DNA from: Amorphophallus konjac
Taxonomy: Eukaryota > Streptophyta > Magnoliopsida > Alismatales > Araceae
Direction of reading: 5' to 3'
Length of the DNA stretch: 64,000 bases
Assembly (NCBI GenBank): GCA_022559845.1
Contig: CM040123.1
Coordinates: 294,178,642 to 294,242,641, forward strand
A program made the translations under genes and the position numbers. This document shows, in pieces, positions 43,400-54,455 of this stretch. The notes beneath the pieces were generated by a model. It worked only from the letters and a program-made list of their open reading frames with translations. It had not been told where the DNA came from and did not search any database. Every line of letters starts with the position of its first letter. Positions within the stretch are counted from its first letter, which is position 1.

Positions 43400-44750
43400 T
43401 GTGAATCGTGTTTTTTCACATCAAAAATAAATAAGAGGAAGATAGATAGTGAAATAAAGGAAATAAAAGGGAGCAAGAGATTGCTATTGGAGTGTGATCG
43501 CCAGAGGGGTTACCTCGAAAGAAGGGAGATTGATCGCGAATACTCGGTGAAAATAGGATGCGGGATGAGTGTAGATTCCTTCCTCCTCCTTCCACCGGCC
43601 GGCCGATGAAGGGGGTTTTCCTCTTGATTACCCTTAAACAAAGAACAAACAATCAAAAGAAGAGGGATTAGCCAAGTGTGTGTAGTATCAATTCAGAATT
43701 AAATAAGATGAGGAAGTAAAAGCATGCAGTGTGCACCTTTTGGTTATTTTAAAACCCCTAAGAAAATTAGGGAAGAAAAGAGATATGATGCAAAGCTAAT
43801 GCAAACTTAAAAGGGGAACGATGTATGATGAACAAAGATGAAATAGTAAATCGATGCAAAGAACTCCCTGCTGTTCCTGACAACAGTAAAGGGAGAAAAA
43901 CCAAGTTGAACTTGCGGCTGACACAACAGGAAGAAGCAGAGCACCGAAGTAACAAGGATATTACAGAAGAAAATTTCTCCTGCGCGCCCTCTGTGGGTTA
44001 ATCTCTCTTAGCTGCTACTCTCTTTCTTCCTCACGGCTAACAGCTAACAACTCACAGCTAACAGCTCTCTCTTTTTCTAACAGCTCTGCCTCTTCTCTAG
44101 CTTCTGCTAACCTCGCGCGAACTCGACCCAGGGACGTATATATAGGGTAGAAAACATAAATCTAATGGGATAAGAACTAGCAAGACCCTTCTACGGCAAG
44201 GTCTCTAGTTCCCTAATCGAGCAAGATGATCAAGCAGAGCAGGGACTCCCCAAGAAAGGGCAGTTCAAGCAGGACACGGAAGGAAAAGAGACGACCCACA
44301 TCAAGGCGTTACTTGAAATTGACGACCTGAGTCAGGGCGTTAATTGAAATAATGACTGGCATAAAGACGTCAATTCTTGGATTTAATTTTAGTAAGAAAA
44401 ACCTTCCTTATTTGAAAAGTATAAAGAGACGCCTGTAGGCGAGACGTTAATTCAAAACACGACCCCAGGAGGGACGTTAATTTTGATTTCAATTAGGGTA
44501 GGATACGTCAAATATCAAAAACTGACGCCTCTTGCTCCAGTCATCCTTTCTTTGAAACACGACCTAGCTCAGGTTGCTATTTAAAACACGCCCCTCTTCG
44601 AGTCGTTAATTACAAGAATGCAAGAAAAATCATAAAAACCCACACAAAAATAGAAAAACTTTATATTATAGAAATATTGAAGTTCACTTTGAGCGTTAAC
44701 ATGGTGACATGAGATTTGATCAACATAGTATCAATTTTGGCGTGTCTATA
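43400..44750 (-). repeat. 5' LTR of element A
   Basis: 1351 bases, aligned over its full length with 11378-12728 with few differences. Its U3 end is mutated from ACA to ATA (44748-44750). TATATATA lies at 44137-44144 on the minus strand and the palindrome array at 44290-44610. Confidence 0.93.
44290..44610. promoter_or_regulatory. ACGMC/GKCGT palindrome array in right LTR A (U3)
   Basis: Same units as 12290-12590, 145-475 bases upstream of the TATA box of the LTR that would drive element A. Confidence 0.75.
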
Positions 44751-44755
44751 GACCT
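44751..44755. repeat. Target-site duplication of A, right (GACCT)
   Basis: GACCT directly after the A LTR, matching 11373-11377. The C gag frame resumes through it. Confidence 0.93.
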
Positions 44756-46062
44756 CAGTACTCTGACGCTTGATGAGCTAATTGGGTCATTAATGACCTA
44801 TGAGCTGAACATAAAAAGGAATGACGAAGATGTCAAGAAAGCGGATCTCAAGCATGGCTTTGAAGACCAACCTCCAAAGATCTGATGACAGTGAAGATGG
44901 ATCTGGTTCAAACAGTGAGGATGAAGAGCTGGTGGCCATGATAACACAAAGGGCCAAAAAATTCATTAGAAGGTCCAGAAGAGCAGGAGCTCCATTCAGA
45001 AGAGCGCCAAGGAAGATGATTCCAAGGAAGGGAGAAAGCAGCAAGAAAGAAGAGATCATTTGTTACGAATGTAAAAAACCAGGGCACATGCGTGGAGAGT
45101 GTCCCAAACTTCAGAAAAAACTCAAGAAAGGGAAGTTCAAGAAGCCTAAGGTAATGGTGGCGACTTGGAGCGATGAGGATGACACCGAAGACAAATCGAA
45201 AGATGAATTGGACGAGCTTGTCCAAACATTGTGTCTAATGGCGAATGATGAAGACTCCAATGAGGTACATTCTAAAACTGAAGATCTCTCATGTGAACAA
45301 TGGGAAATTGCTTATGAAGCATTGTATGAAAAATGTAAAAAGTTGAAGACTAAAAATAGAATGTTAAAGAAAAAGATTGACCAAAGTATATCAAATGAAT
45401 CTCCATGTCTAAAATGTGCTGAATTATCATCCAAGCTTGAAACACTATCTTATGACAATGAAATGCTCAATTCCAAAGTCATTTTGTTTGAAGAAGAACT
45501 AACATGTTTAAAAGAAGAACAGCAAAATGATGAAAAATCTATGAAAGCCATTGAAGAAGTGAATGCTAAAGTGAAAGCCTTGGAAAAGTATAAAATGGAA
45601 CTTGAAGAAGCAAAAGGGGTTTTAATGGCTGAGGTGGAAGATCTGAAAGAATCACTAGCTAGATTTGTCAAAGGAAAGTAAAATCTAGACACCATGCTAG
45701 GAATGAGAGTGAATTTTAGAAAGGAAGGGCTAGGATATGAGCCATGCAACCAGAAAGCTTTTGAAAACAAAACTCAAACTTCCTTTGTGAATGCTAATGC
45801 TTCATCTTCATCATGCTCTTCACTTAAAAAGAGTGAGAAATGCATTTCGGTTCACAAACCATACGTGAATGATTACAAGAAAAGAAATCTTAACAAAAAG
45901 GTTGTTTCAAGCTTCTACTATGGAATGTATGGTCACACCATGTATACATGTAGGTTAATGTTGACTGATAAGGAACAATTTGCTAGAAAATCAATGTGGT
46001 TGAATAGATCAAGAGCTTCTAACCGATATGGACCCAAGCAAGCTTGGGTACCAAAATCATAG
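44756..46062 (+). pseudogene. Copia gag, C-terminal part, and gag-pol linker of C
   Basis: Gag continues after element A (LSTLTLDELIGSLMTYEL), with a frameshift near 44850. An acidic stretch (DDSEDGSGSNSEDEE) is followed by the CCHC zinc knuckle CYECKKPGHMRGEC at 45063-45104, which binds element RNA. A long coiled coil follows (45240-45670), typical of Sirevirus Gag. TAA at 45679-45681 and TAG at 46060-46062 lie in the same frame as the protease that follows. Confidence 0.88.
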
Positions 46063-46398
46063 AAGTCTTCTTGTTTTGATGTTTTGTAGGTCTGCATGAA
46101 GGCTCAAAGAAACAAATGGTACCTCGATAGTGGATGCTCGCGACACATGTCCGGGAACAAAGAAATCTTTGCAGACCTCAAGGAAAAGAATGGTGGACTT
46201 GTTGCCTTCGGGGGCAAGGACAAAGGCAAAATCGTTGGAGAAGGTAAGATTGGTAAGGGATCTCATCATAGTGTTGAAAATATTTTGTTGGTTAAAGGTC
46301 TAAATAATAACTTACTTAGTATAAGTCAACTTTATGATAAAGGGTGCAATGTGATTTTTGACTCCACGCACTGCACTATTGTAAATAAAACCACATAG
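46063..46398 (+). pseudogene. Copia protease of element C
   Basis: Catalytic motif WYLDSGCSRHMSG near 46117, followed by GKGKIVGEGKIG-like and VENILLVKGLNNNLLSISQL, the usual Copia retropepsin and the start of the pre-integrase region. It ends at an in-frame TAG (46396-46398) in a CAG-like context. Confidence 0.87.
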
Positions 46399-47651
46399 GA
46401 AATAATGTTTATAGGGGTTAGACAAAATAATGTATATATGATAGACTTAGATGATACATCACACAATAATCTTTGCTTAGTTGCAAATAACTCTGACAAT
46501 GCTTGGTTGTGGCATCGCTGTCTTGGGCATGCCAGTTTTAATGTTCTTACAAAGTTGTCCAGAATTATTTAGTTGTTGGGTTGCCAAAACTGAAGTTTGA
46601 ATCAGACAAAGTATGTGAGGCATGCAGCAAAGGTAAGCAAACAAGAGCCTCTTTCAAAAGTAAGAATGATGTGACTACCACTAGGCCCCTTGAAGTTCTT
46701 CATATTGATTTGTTTGGACCTAGTAGAACTCACAGTCTAGGTGGAAAGTTATATGGGTTTGTTATTGTAGATGACTTCTCACGATTTTGTTGGGTGTACT
46801 TTTTGTCACATAAAAATGATGCTTTGAAAGAGTTTGAAGGTTTCTGCAGGAAAGTGTAGATTGAGAAAGGATGTTCCATCAAGAGAATTCAAAGTGATCA
46901 TGGTAAGGAGTTCGAGAACACTGATTTTGATGAATTTTGTAGGAAGCATGGATTCTCGCATACATTTTCAGCACCAAGAACACTAGAACAAAATGGCATC
47001 GTGGAGAGAAAGAACAGAACCCTCATTGAGATGGCTCGGACGATGCTAAGCGAGAACAACCTTCCTAGGTGTTTTTGGGCGGAAGCCGTTAGCACGGCAT
47101 GCTACATCATAAACCGAGCTATGGTAAGACCAATCTTGAGAAAAACCCCATATGAACTCTTCAAAGGTAAGAAGCCCAATATCTCTCACTTGAAACCATT
47201 TGGATCAATTTGCTATATTCTTAATAATGGAAAATCTGATTTGGGCAAATTCGATGCAAAAAGTGATCGTGGAATTTTTCTTGGGTACTCTCTTGCTTCT
47301 AGAGCATATCGGGTTTATAACCTGAGAACTCTTGTAGTAGAAGAGAGCCCTCATGTTATTGTAGATGAGTCATGTAATGTGAATGTTGATAAAGGCTCAA
47401 AATTGCAAGATGAAGAAGAAGAAACCAGTGAAGAGATCCCACCAAAGGTAGCGCAAGGTCAAGCAACTCTAGGAGAAGGATCAGAAAGCAAGGATGATGA
47501 AAATCAACAAGGACAGCAGCTTCCTCGGCAGTGGACTTTCCACAAAAGCCATCCTCCCGAGAATGTGATTGGTAATGTAGAAGATAAAGTGAAAACTCGA
47601 TCTTCATCAGGGGAAGTTGACAATTTGGATTATCTTGCATTGTTCTCTTAA
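46399..47651 (+). pseudogene. Copia integrase of element C
   Basis: GAG-pre-integrase HHCC (WLWHRCLGH near 46505, CEACSKGKQ near 46620), then the catalytic core: D in HIDLFGPSR (46710), D in QSDHGKEF (46895) and E in NGIVERKNRT (47005). The core end and linker run through LPRCFWAEAVSTACYIINR and IFLGYSLASRAYRVYN to an acidic stretch. One frameshift near 46565; nonsense codons at 46857-46859 (TAG) and 47649-47651 (TAA). Confidence 0.9.
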
Positions 47652-49192
47652 TTTGAACCGCACTCTTTTGATGAAGCCTTAAAGGACAATTCCTGGATCT
47701 TAGCTATGTAGGATGAACTATACCAGTTCCAAAGGAACAAAGTCTGGTTCCTTGTGCCACGTCCTAAAAGCCACTCCGTGATCGGAACCAAATAGATTTT
47801 CCGAAACAAGTTAAATGATCAAGGAGTGGTAATTAGGAATAAGGCTAGGCTAGTAGCCAAAGGCTATAGCCAAGAGATAGGAATTGACTTTGATGAGTAT
47901 TTTGCCCCTGTGGCAAGACTTGAGGCAGTGAGAATTCTTTTAGCATTTGCATGCCATCATGATATTAAACCTTTTCAAATGGATGTGAAAAGTGCACTTT
48001 TGAATGGTTTCATATAGGAGGATGTGTATGTGGAGCAGCCTCCAGGATTTGAAGATTACGCATATCCAGATTATGTTTACAAATTGGACAAGGCGCTTTA
48101 CGATTTGAAACAAGCTCCCCGCGCTTGGTACAAGAGGCTGAGTTCTTTCCTTGTCAACAATGGGTTCAAACGTTGTAACATTGATCAAACCTTGTTTACC
48201 AAAGTAAATGGTAAGAAAGTTTTAATTGTTCAAGTATATGTCGATGACATAATTTTTGGTTCTACTGATATCACCTTGAGTGAAAAATTTGCCAAACTTA
48301 TGCAAGGTGAGTTTGAAATGAGTATGATGGGAGAATTGACCTTCTTCTTGGGCTTGCAGGTCAAACAAAGGGTGGATGGCATTTTCATATGCCAAAGGAA
48401 GTATGCTCGAGACTTGCTCACAAAGTACAATTTCAGCAAGGTGAAACCTCAACCCACACCCATGTCAACATCAATCAAACTCGATCAAGATGAGAAAGGT
48501 AAATCTGTGGATTAAAAACTTTTTAGAAGCATGATAGGATCATTGTTGTATTTAACTGCCAGCCGGCCCGACATTCAGTTTGCAGTTTGCTTGTGTGCGA
48601 GATTTCAGTCCAATCCGATAGAAACACACATGTCGGCTGTGAAACGTATTTTTAGATATATTGCTGGTTCAGTACATTTGGGCTTATGGTTTCCGCGTAA
48701 TTCGAGCTTTGAACTGATTGCTTATTCTAACGCCGATTATGCGGGTTGTAAAGTGGACTGGAAAAGTACCAGCGGGTATTGCCAGTTTCTTGGGGGATGC
48801 ATGGTCTTATGGGCCTCCAAGAAACAAAATTCAGTGGCTTTGTCAACCGCCGAAGCTGAATATGTGGCTCTTGGTAGTTGCATTACCCAGGTGCTTTGGA
48901 TCCAACAACAAATGATTGACTATACCATCTCCTTCAAAAACACCTTAATTTTGTGTGATAACACTTCTGCTATAAACTTGTCAAAAAATCCGTTCATCAC
49001 TCTAGAACGAAGCATATTGAAATTAGACATCATTTCATTCGAGATCATGTTAGTAAGGGTGATGTTGAAATAAATTTCATTGAAACAGATAATCAAATTG
49101 CCGACATATTTACCAAACCACTAAATGAAGAAAAATTTACATCTTTTAGGAGAGAGTTAGGGGTTTGTAGAATAGAGGAGTCTGATTCATGA
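47652..49192 (+). pseudogene. Copia reverse transcriptase and RNase H of element C
   Basis: Most of the segment is one frame. RT motifs: [60 protein letters not shown], catalytic YVDDIIFGS (48237-48263), LTFFLGLQVKQ. RNase H: SNADYAGCKVDWKSTSGYC, LSTAEAEYVAL, LCDNTSAI. Stops at 47709-47711, 47793-47795, 48015-48017 and 48513-48515; a frame change near 49000-49030 before NQIADIFTKPL, and the end at TGA 49190-49192. Standard Copia order after integrase. Cannot produce enzyme. Confidence 0.93.
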
Positions 49193-49660
49193 GTCTCTGC
49201 ATTTTGCATCATACTTAGTGTTGCTAGCATGCATATTTTACATTTGTGTCATTCATACAGTTGCATTAGATGGGTCTCCTTTCTCATGCATATGCACCAT
49301 GTTGCTTGAATTGCAATAAATTGAATTGTGTGAAATTTCCACCTTTGTATGAATTACATTTCTTCTATTAAATATGTATGAACCCTTTCATTGCACTCTT
49401 CTATGGCCACACTATTTTGAGTTCAATAAGTGCATCTTAATGGAACTGATCAATCGAAATCTGAGTAATGGAGAGCATGGTAAATAAACTTCTAAGGCAA
49501 TCTATCATTTCCTTGAAATATCCTCCCCAAATGTTTCAAACCTCAAAAATATCCTTTTTTCCTTGACCTTCATATGTTTTAATCATTGGGGAATCGACCC
49601 TATCCTTCTTGGAACTCCAAATTTTCATATAAAAGAAAATCTCCATTTGAACAGGGGATG
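49193..49660. other. Pol-env spacer of C
   Basis: AT-rich non-coding sequence after the pol stop, leading into the palindrome array. Nothing else recognised. Confidence 0.5.
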
Positions 49661-49744
49661 GGTCGACCCATGGGGTCGACCCCTGTCAGTTTGCTCAAAA
49701 CGGGGTTCGGGCTATCTCGTGGGTCGACCCATCGGGTCGACCCG
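49661..49744. promoter_or_regulatory. Internal GGGTCGACCC palindromes upstream of env-like gene
   Basis: Two pairs of GGGTCGACCC-type palindromes, the same motif and pairing as in the C LTR, but located between pol and the env-like gene. They end about 80 bases before a TATA-like motif. Confidence 0.85.
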
Positions 49745-49821
49745 TTACGGGCGATCGCGGTAAAACGCGAACCGTTCCATTTCGGAAAGGGCGTGAACGC
49801 CCTATTCTTCAACCCTAACGC

Positions 49822-49831
49822 TATATTATAT
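49822..49831 (+). promoter_or_regulatory. Candidate internal promoter (TATA-like) for env-like gene
   Basis: TATATTATAT followed by CCCTAGC, preceded by AACCCTAACG. Downstream are possible splice donors (AAAG/GTGAGC at 49915-49920, GAG/GTAAGG near 49996) and an acceptor TTCAG immediately before the ATG at 50107, suggesting a spliced 5' leader. Confidence 0.5.
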
Positions 49832-50106
49832 CCCTAGCTCCCTAGTTCAACCAGCCACCACCTCTTGGAAGCCCTGAAATCCTCTCTTGCAACCCAACGC
49901 TGCTCCAGCCCTAAAGGTGAGCTCTAACCGATGGCTACTCGCAGTTTCTCTCCTTGCTGCGTCCATAAGCATCCTTCTTCCTCCCAGATCCTCTGAGGTA
50001 AGGCCATGGTGTTTGGAGAGTCTTTATTTCTGCGTGAGGGGCTCCTCTATTCAAACCAACAAGATCTAGGAAGCCTCTATAGATTCTGATTTGTCCGGTG
50101 GTTCAG

Positions 50107-51340
50107 ATGGCACCCAAACGGCGGTCTTCTCGTCAGGGGGAGGAATCCAGCCGCTCTGCTCGTCAGCAAGAGAGTTCCAGCCGCACAAGAGAGATACGAT
50201 CCAAAGAAAAGGAGCTAGAAGCAATGAAATTGCAAGCATTGGCCTCCGGTAACAAAGCTGCACACAGAAAAGTTCTCCGCCCTCGTGCGGTAGATTTTGT
50301 GAATTTGGTTGAATACTTGCCAGGCTTAGTGTATATTATTTGTAGTCAACCAAACCTTGATCATTTCATGTCTGCACACCGTCATGTTTATTACATGTTA
50401 GTGAACCAGTTCTATGGCAATATGACAATCAAAGCTAACAAGCAGTTTACTGTTGTAAATGGAGAACTGATTACTTTGACACCGAAATTTCTGGGTAATG
50501 CTCTTGGTTTACCATGTCATGAAGGTTACACTTTTGGTGATCTTGATTTTGATGAAGAAGAGGTCTATCAAATGATGACCTCTGGGGAAATGGGAGACAG
50601 GTCCACCACCGGTCTGAATGCAAATCGCTTTCCCTCCATGCAGCGCATTCTACACCACATGATGACGACCATTTTGATACCAAAGTGTGGTGGAAGAGAC
50701 AAAGTTACTAAATTCCATATGTTCCTATTTTTTTGTCTGATGAAGGGTCTCCCTATCAATTTCCCTTCCACTATAGTACTTCACATATCCACATGCTTGC
50801 AGCATACAAACCGCACTCTACCATATGCAGCAGCCTTGACAGTAGTCTTTGAATCAGCCAGTATTGATTTGTCCAAAGAATGGTATCACACAGTGCGTGA
50901 GAATGACATTTACTCCATCCCCACAATTTCCAAGAACATGAACTATGAGTTAAAAATGGTGTTCTGGTTCGTAAGATCAAATCTGGACAAGTACAAGTCA
51001 TCTTAGAGGAAGAAGAGGATAGTGAAGAAGCTGAAGCAGATCAACCTCAACAACAAGAACTTCTTGATGAGGCACTGCCGGGTGGGTTTTCTCAGATGAT
51101 CACTGATAGATTGGATTCCATAGATGGCTGACTAGACAAGTATGGGGAGAGAATGGATGCCCTTATCAATGAAATAACTTACTTGAGGATTTCCCATGTT
51201 GCCAACACTCAGTCCTTCCAAAGGGTCACCTCCTTTCTTGATGCAAACACTACTGCTCTGGACACCCAAACCATGATGTTTGAAGAAATGATGAATTTAC
51301 TTAGAGGGTCTCATGCTCCACACTCTCCACACTCGGACTA
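50107..51340 (+). pseudogene. Env-like gene of Sirevirus C
   Basis: ATG at 50107, preceded by TTCAG. A basic, Ser/Arg-rich N terminus is followed by a globular domain (FYGNMTIKANKQF, NALGLPCHEG, NRFPSMQRILHHMMTTIL, FLFFCLMKGLP) shared with the D gene at 62840 and with the extra ORF known in Sireviruses. A frameshift near 50990 and a TGA near 51128 separate an acidic Gln/Glu-rich C-terminal part and a helix-forming end (stop 51338-51340). Function of this gene class is unknown; I see no clear signal peptide or fusion peptide, and hydrophobic stretches are weak. Confidence 0.8.
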
Positions 51341-51401
51341 GATTATGAAGCTCCAATGATACATCACAATTATTAACCTGTTCTCCCTCTTCTTTTTGAT
51401 G

Positions 51402-51419
51402 ATGCCAAAGGGGGAGAAA
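51402..51419 (+). other. Internal PPT-like motif of C
   Basis: CCAAAGGGGGAGAAATTC, resembling the real PPT at 60103-60115 but about 500 bases upstream of it once E is removed. Repeated PPT-like motifs are known in Sireviruses. Confidence 0.6.
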
Positions 51420-51523
51420 TTCAGATATGTGGGTGCTACTATTATATTATAGTATGTGTGGTGTGTGCTTGCTTGCATGTTTGCTTTCATTAGTCTGTCA
51501 GTTAGAAATGTTCAGTTAGAAAT

Positions 51524-51528
51524 GTTGC
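51524..51528. repeat. Target-site duplication of E, left (GTTGC)
   Basis: GTTGC precedes TGATG of the E LTR; the same five bases follow CATCA at 59682-59686. Confidence 0.93.
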
Positions 51529-54147
51529 TGATGTAAAACCGACCTTGGACCTATTTTGCAAGCATTCAAGTTTGAGCAGCGGACTAACACTAGTGAGCTC
51601 ACCCGTATGGCACACACTAGGGCCCGAAGGCAACTAGGCGATGTTGGAGAGGGTCCGAGGTGGGACCATGAGGCTCCAAGGGTTGGCAAGCTTGGGGAGA
51701 ACCCAAAATGGGCCTAGGATGCCCAAATCATGGGCGGCCAACACACCAAGGGTGTGGGTTAAGTGGATTCACTCTCAACTCGCCCGCGGTGGTCACTCAA
51801 TTTGGTGGCAATGTAAAATCGGACACTCTCTTACCGCCGACGGAGTAACTATAGCAATACTAAGCTAAGCAAGTCCAATACAGCAATGAGGGATGTTCAG
51901 GAGCTCACCTAGCCGGCGTGAAGACGCCGACTCCGGCCGGAGACGGGGGCGAGCGGGGAGGCGAGGGTATGTACCCGCACGCCGCGTCGGTGTCGCTTCA
52001 ACCTGAAAGTGTAAAGAGTACAACACTACGCCTCTCGCAGGAGGGATGATCTTGGGGTGGGGATTAAGTTAATTACATCCAAAACTACCTCCACGCAGGG
52101 AGGGGCCTTCAGCCGGCCAAGCGGGTTGGGGATTACGCAATGAAACTTGACCTCCCGAGCTCCACCGGTTCTGCCCTGCTTCAGGTTCACTGGACAGACA
52201 GTCGGAGACGGTGCTGCCACGGGTTCCACGGAACTCGGATCTTGACGAGACCAGCGCCAAAAGTTTCCCAACTGACATAGGATGAAGCTTGAATTTTTGG
52301 GGAAGCTTTGATACTCGGGGCTGACCGCGCCGGCGACTGGAACAGGACAGCAGCGTCTGGTCTCTGGCGGGTACCAAACTGATGCAGCAGGTTCCAGAAG
52401 TCACTGTGGGCTCTCCCGGACTCCGATTGGAATGAAACTGGCGGTGATGCGATCATGGTCCGGGTAGCTTCGAGCCGAAGTTGACGGGGATGCGATCCGA
52501 TGTCGGTGGAGAGAGGGGTAACCGGAGGAGTGAGGACTGGTCTAACCTGGGACCACAGAGGGCAGTCTGCCGTCTCCGACGAAGAAAATTGGAGCAGAGG
52601 GTTCCGGTGGCCGATTGAGTCCCTTCTTCTTGGAGGTGGCAGCTAGCTTGAAGTAGTTTCTTCCCTCCAAAAATGGCGCTCAGATCCTTCACGAGCTCGC
52701 CGTGGCAGAGTCTGGGACCGGACTGATTGATTCTGCCTCTGTCTGGTGCAGATCAATGTGGCTGGTTGCAGAGGGTGCCACGATCTCTAACGAGCTCTGA
52801 TTGAGGCGAGACCTGAACCGTTGGAACCGTAGCCGAGTCTTCTTTCTGTCGGCACTGACGGAGACGTCGGCAGATGTCGGAGAAGACCGGGACGATCAGA
52901 TGAGTAGAGGGGTGTCGGTTTTGGTTCATGTAAACTGACCTGACACACTTGGAGTAGAAAACTTGTAAATTGAGATGCCGATGTCTAAATGCAGCTCTGC
53001 TTCTTTAGGATGAAAGAGGACTTGAGAGGGAAGAACTTTGCTGAAGAACACTTGATCTGAATCCCAAAAGGTTCGTCGTGGTCGGGCTTCCAATCTCGCT
53101 CTGGTTCTCTGCCTGGGGTCTTCTGCGCAGTCGTGGGAGATCAGCTCCTGCGGATAGCTCCAACCTCGGAAGCCGGCGAGACCACCACCGTTGGAAAGCT
53201 ATCTCGATGTCGATTCCAGAAATATAGGCCTTGCCACCGGAATCTTTGAGACACGGTCGTGGCTGCCTCTGCAAGTTTCTGCAACTCTGCTGTCTGAAAC
53301 AGAGGCTGAATGAGAAGAAGATGAGGGGGTGGGGAAGGGGATGGCCAAGAGAGTAAGAGGTGGAGGGTGAACTTGGCTGGTATGGGGAAGGGGGGCTGCG
53401 ACTTTGGGTGGTTTGGGAGGTGGGGAGATGGAAGGGCACTGCCCTAGGGAGAGGGAAATTCGAATTTGGGCTTAGGGAAGAGCCCCTTCAACCTTGGGGA
53501 GAGGAAGGGGTGCTTAGGAAGTGGTGTTGGGTAGTTGGGGGTTGGGAGGTGGGGTGTGGATTGGAGGATGCCACCTTGGGTTGGGGGGGAGTTAAATGGG
53601 TGTATGGGGAAGGGGAGAGGTCTTAATGAGGGGTGAATGGGGAGGAGAGAGAAAATTCTGAAAATTGGGTGGAGGGAGAGAGAGAGAGAGATAAAGAGAG
53701 AGAGAGAGATAATGGGTGAGAGAGGGAAGAGAGATTTGGTAGAGATGAGTAAGACTAGAGAATTTTTTCTATTCAAATGATTCTTCAAAAGTTGTTACAT
53801 ATGAGGAGTGGGGTGGCCTATTTATAGGCACATGACTTTTTTCACAAAGGACCCTAACAAAAGACACAATGACTAATAACCGAAGGGAAGGGGGGGCATC
53901 CATGGGCCTAGCCCAATGAGATGGGCCCAATAACCTATCAAACCAACATAATGACTCAATACTTAGGAAAATGACTCAACAACCTAGGTACATGACTCAA
54001 ATAAAGGGAAAATTACATGATATTGACTCAAAGAAAATGTGAAGATTACATGACTAGACTCAAAAATACATGACTAACATAATGGCGCTTGCCGACGAAC
54101 AATCCGAGTCCGGAGAAAATGTGGAGGGGCAAGGGATGCCCTCATCA
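51529..54147 (-). repeat. 3' LTR of E (left)
   Basis: TGATG...CATCA ends (5-base perfect inverted repeat). Contains a GA microsatellite (53673-53709) and a TATA box on the minus strand. Open frames inside (such as 53360-53626) occur identically in both LTRs but have low-complexity Gly/Trp composition and are not supported as genes. Confidence 0.93.
53818..53828 (-). promoter_or_regulatory. TATA box of E (left LTR)
   Basis: Minus strand CCTATAAATAG, repeated at 59352-59362 in the right LTR, about 320 bases from the LTR start on the minus strand. Confidence 0.7.
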
Positions 54148-54160
54148 TACCCCCGGGGTG
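54148..54160 (-). other. Polypurine tract region of E
   Basis: Minus strand CACCCCGGGGGTA directly before the 3' LTR start TGATGAGGGC. The purine run is short (GGGGG), so this assignment rests mainly on position. Confidence 0.5.
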
Positions 54161-54455
54161 GGGAAAACTCGACCCCGTCGAGTATGGGTCCACCAGGGAA
54201 GTAGTACATCGAACTGCGGCTCTGGGTGATCCTCGATCTCCATACTCAACCCGCGACCATAGTCGGGGAACGGCGCTTCAGCTCGACAAAGTGACTCGGT
54301 CATACCCTCATGCTGGCGATGGGATCTTGCTTGCCTAGTATTGCCGATGTGTGCTCACGTCGGGCTCTCAGGCTATTTGTGGTGGCACTCCAAGGGTGTC
54401 TCTCACAAGGGTAGGTGTAAGCTGGAGGCACTCACTAGGATCCACCGCGGTGCCC

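Larger units (their letters stand above)
11378..44750 (-). mobile_element. Giant Tat-lineage (Ogre/Retand-like) Gypsy element A
   Basis: Two 1351-base LTRs (11378-12728 and 43400-44750) and TSD GACCT. The minus strand carries PBS, leader, gag, protease, G-patch, RT, RNase H, a second archaeal-type RNase H and integrase; the Tat lineage is defined by that second RNase H and lacks a chromodomain. Two PMD-like genes lie antisense between integrase and the 3' LTR. Without B (20007-33336) the element is about 20 kb, within the size class of Ogre-like elements. The LTR copies differ at few positions by eye, so it is fairly young, but its polyprotein is broken. Confidence 0.93.

Noticed and set aside
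53360..53626. Open frame of 88 codons, identical at 58892-59158
   Set aside because: It is identical only because it lies in the two LTRs of E. Composition is Gly/Trp/Glu low complexity and there is no homology.
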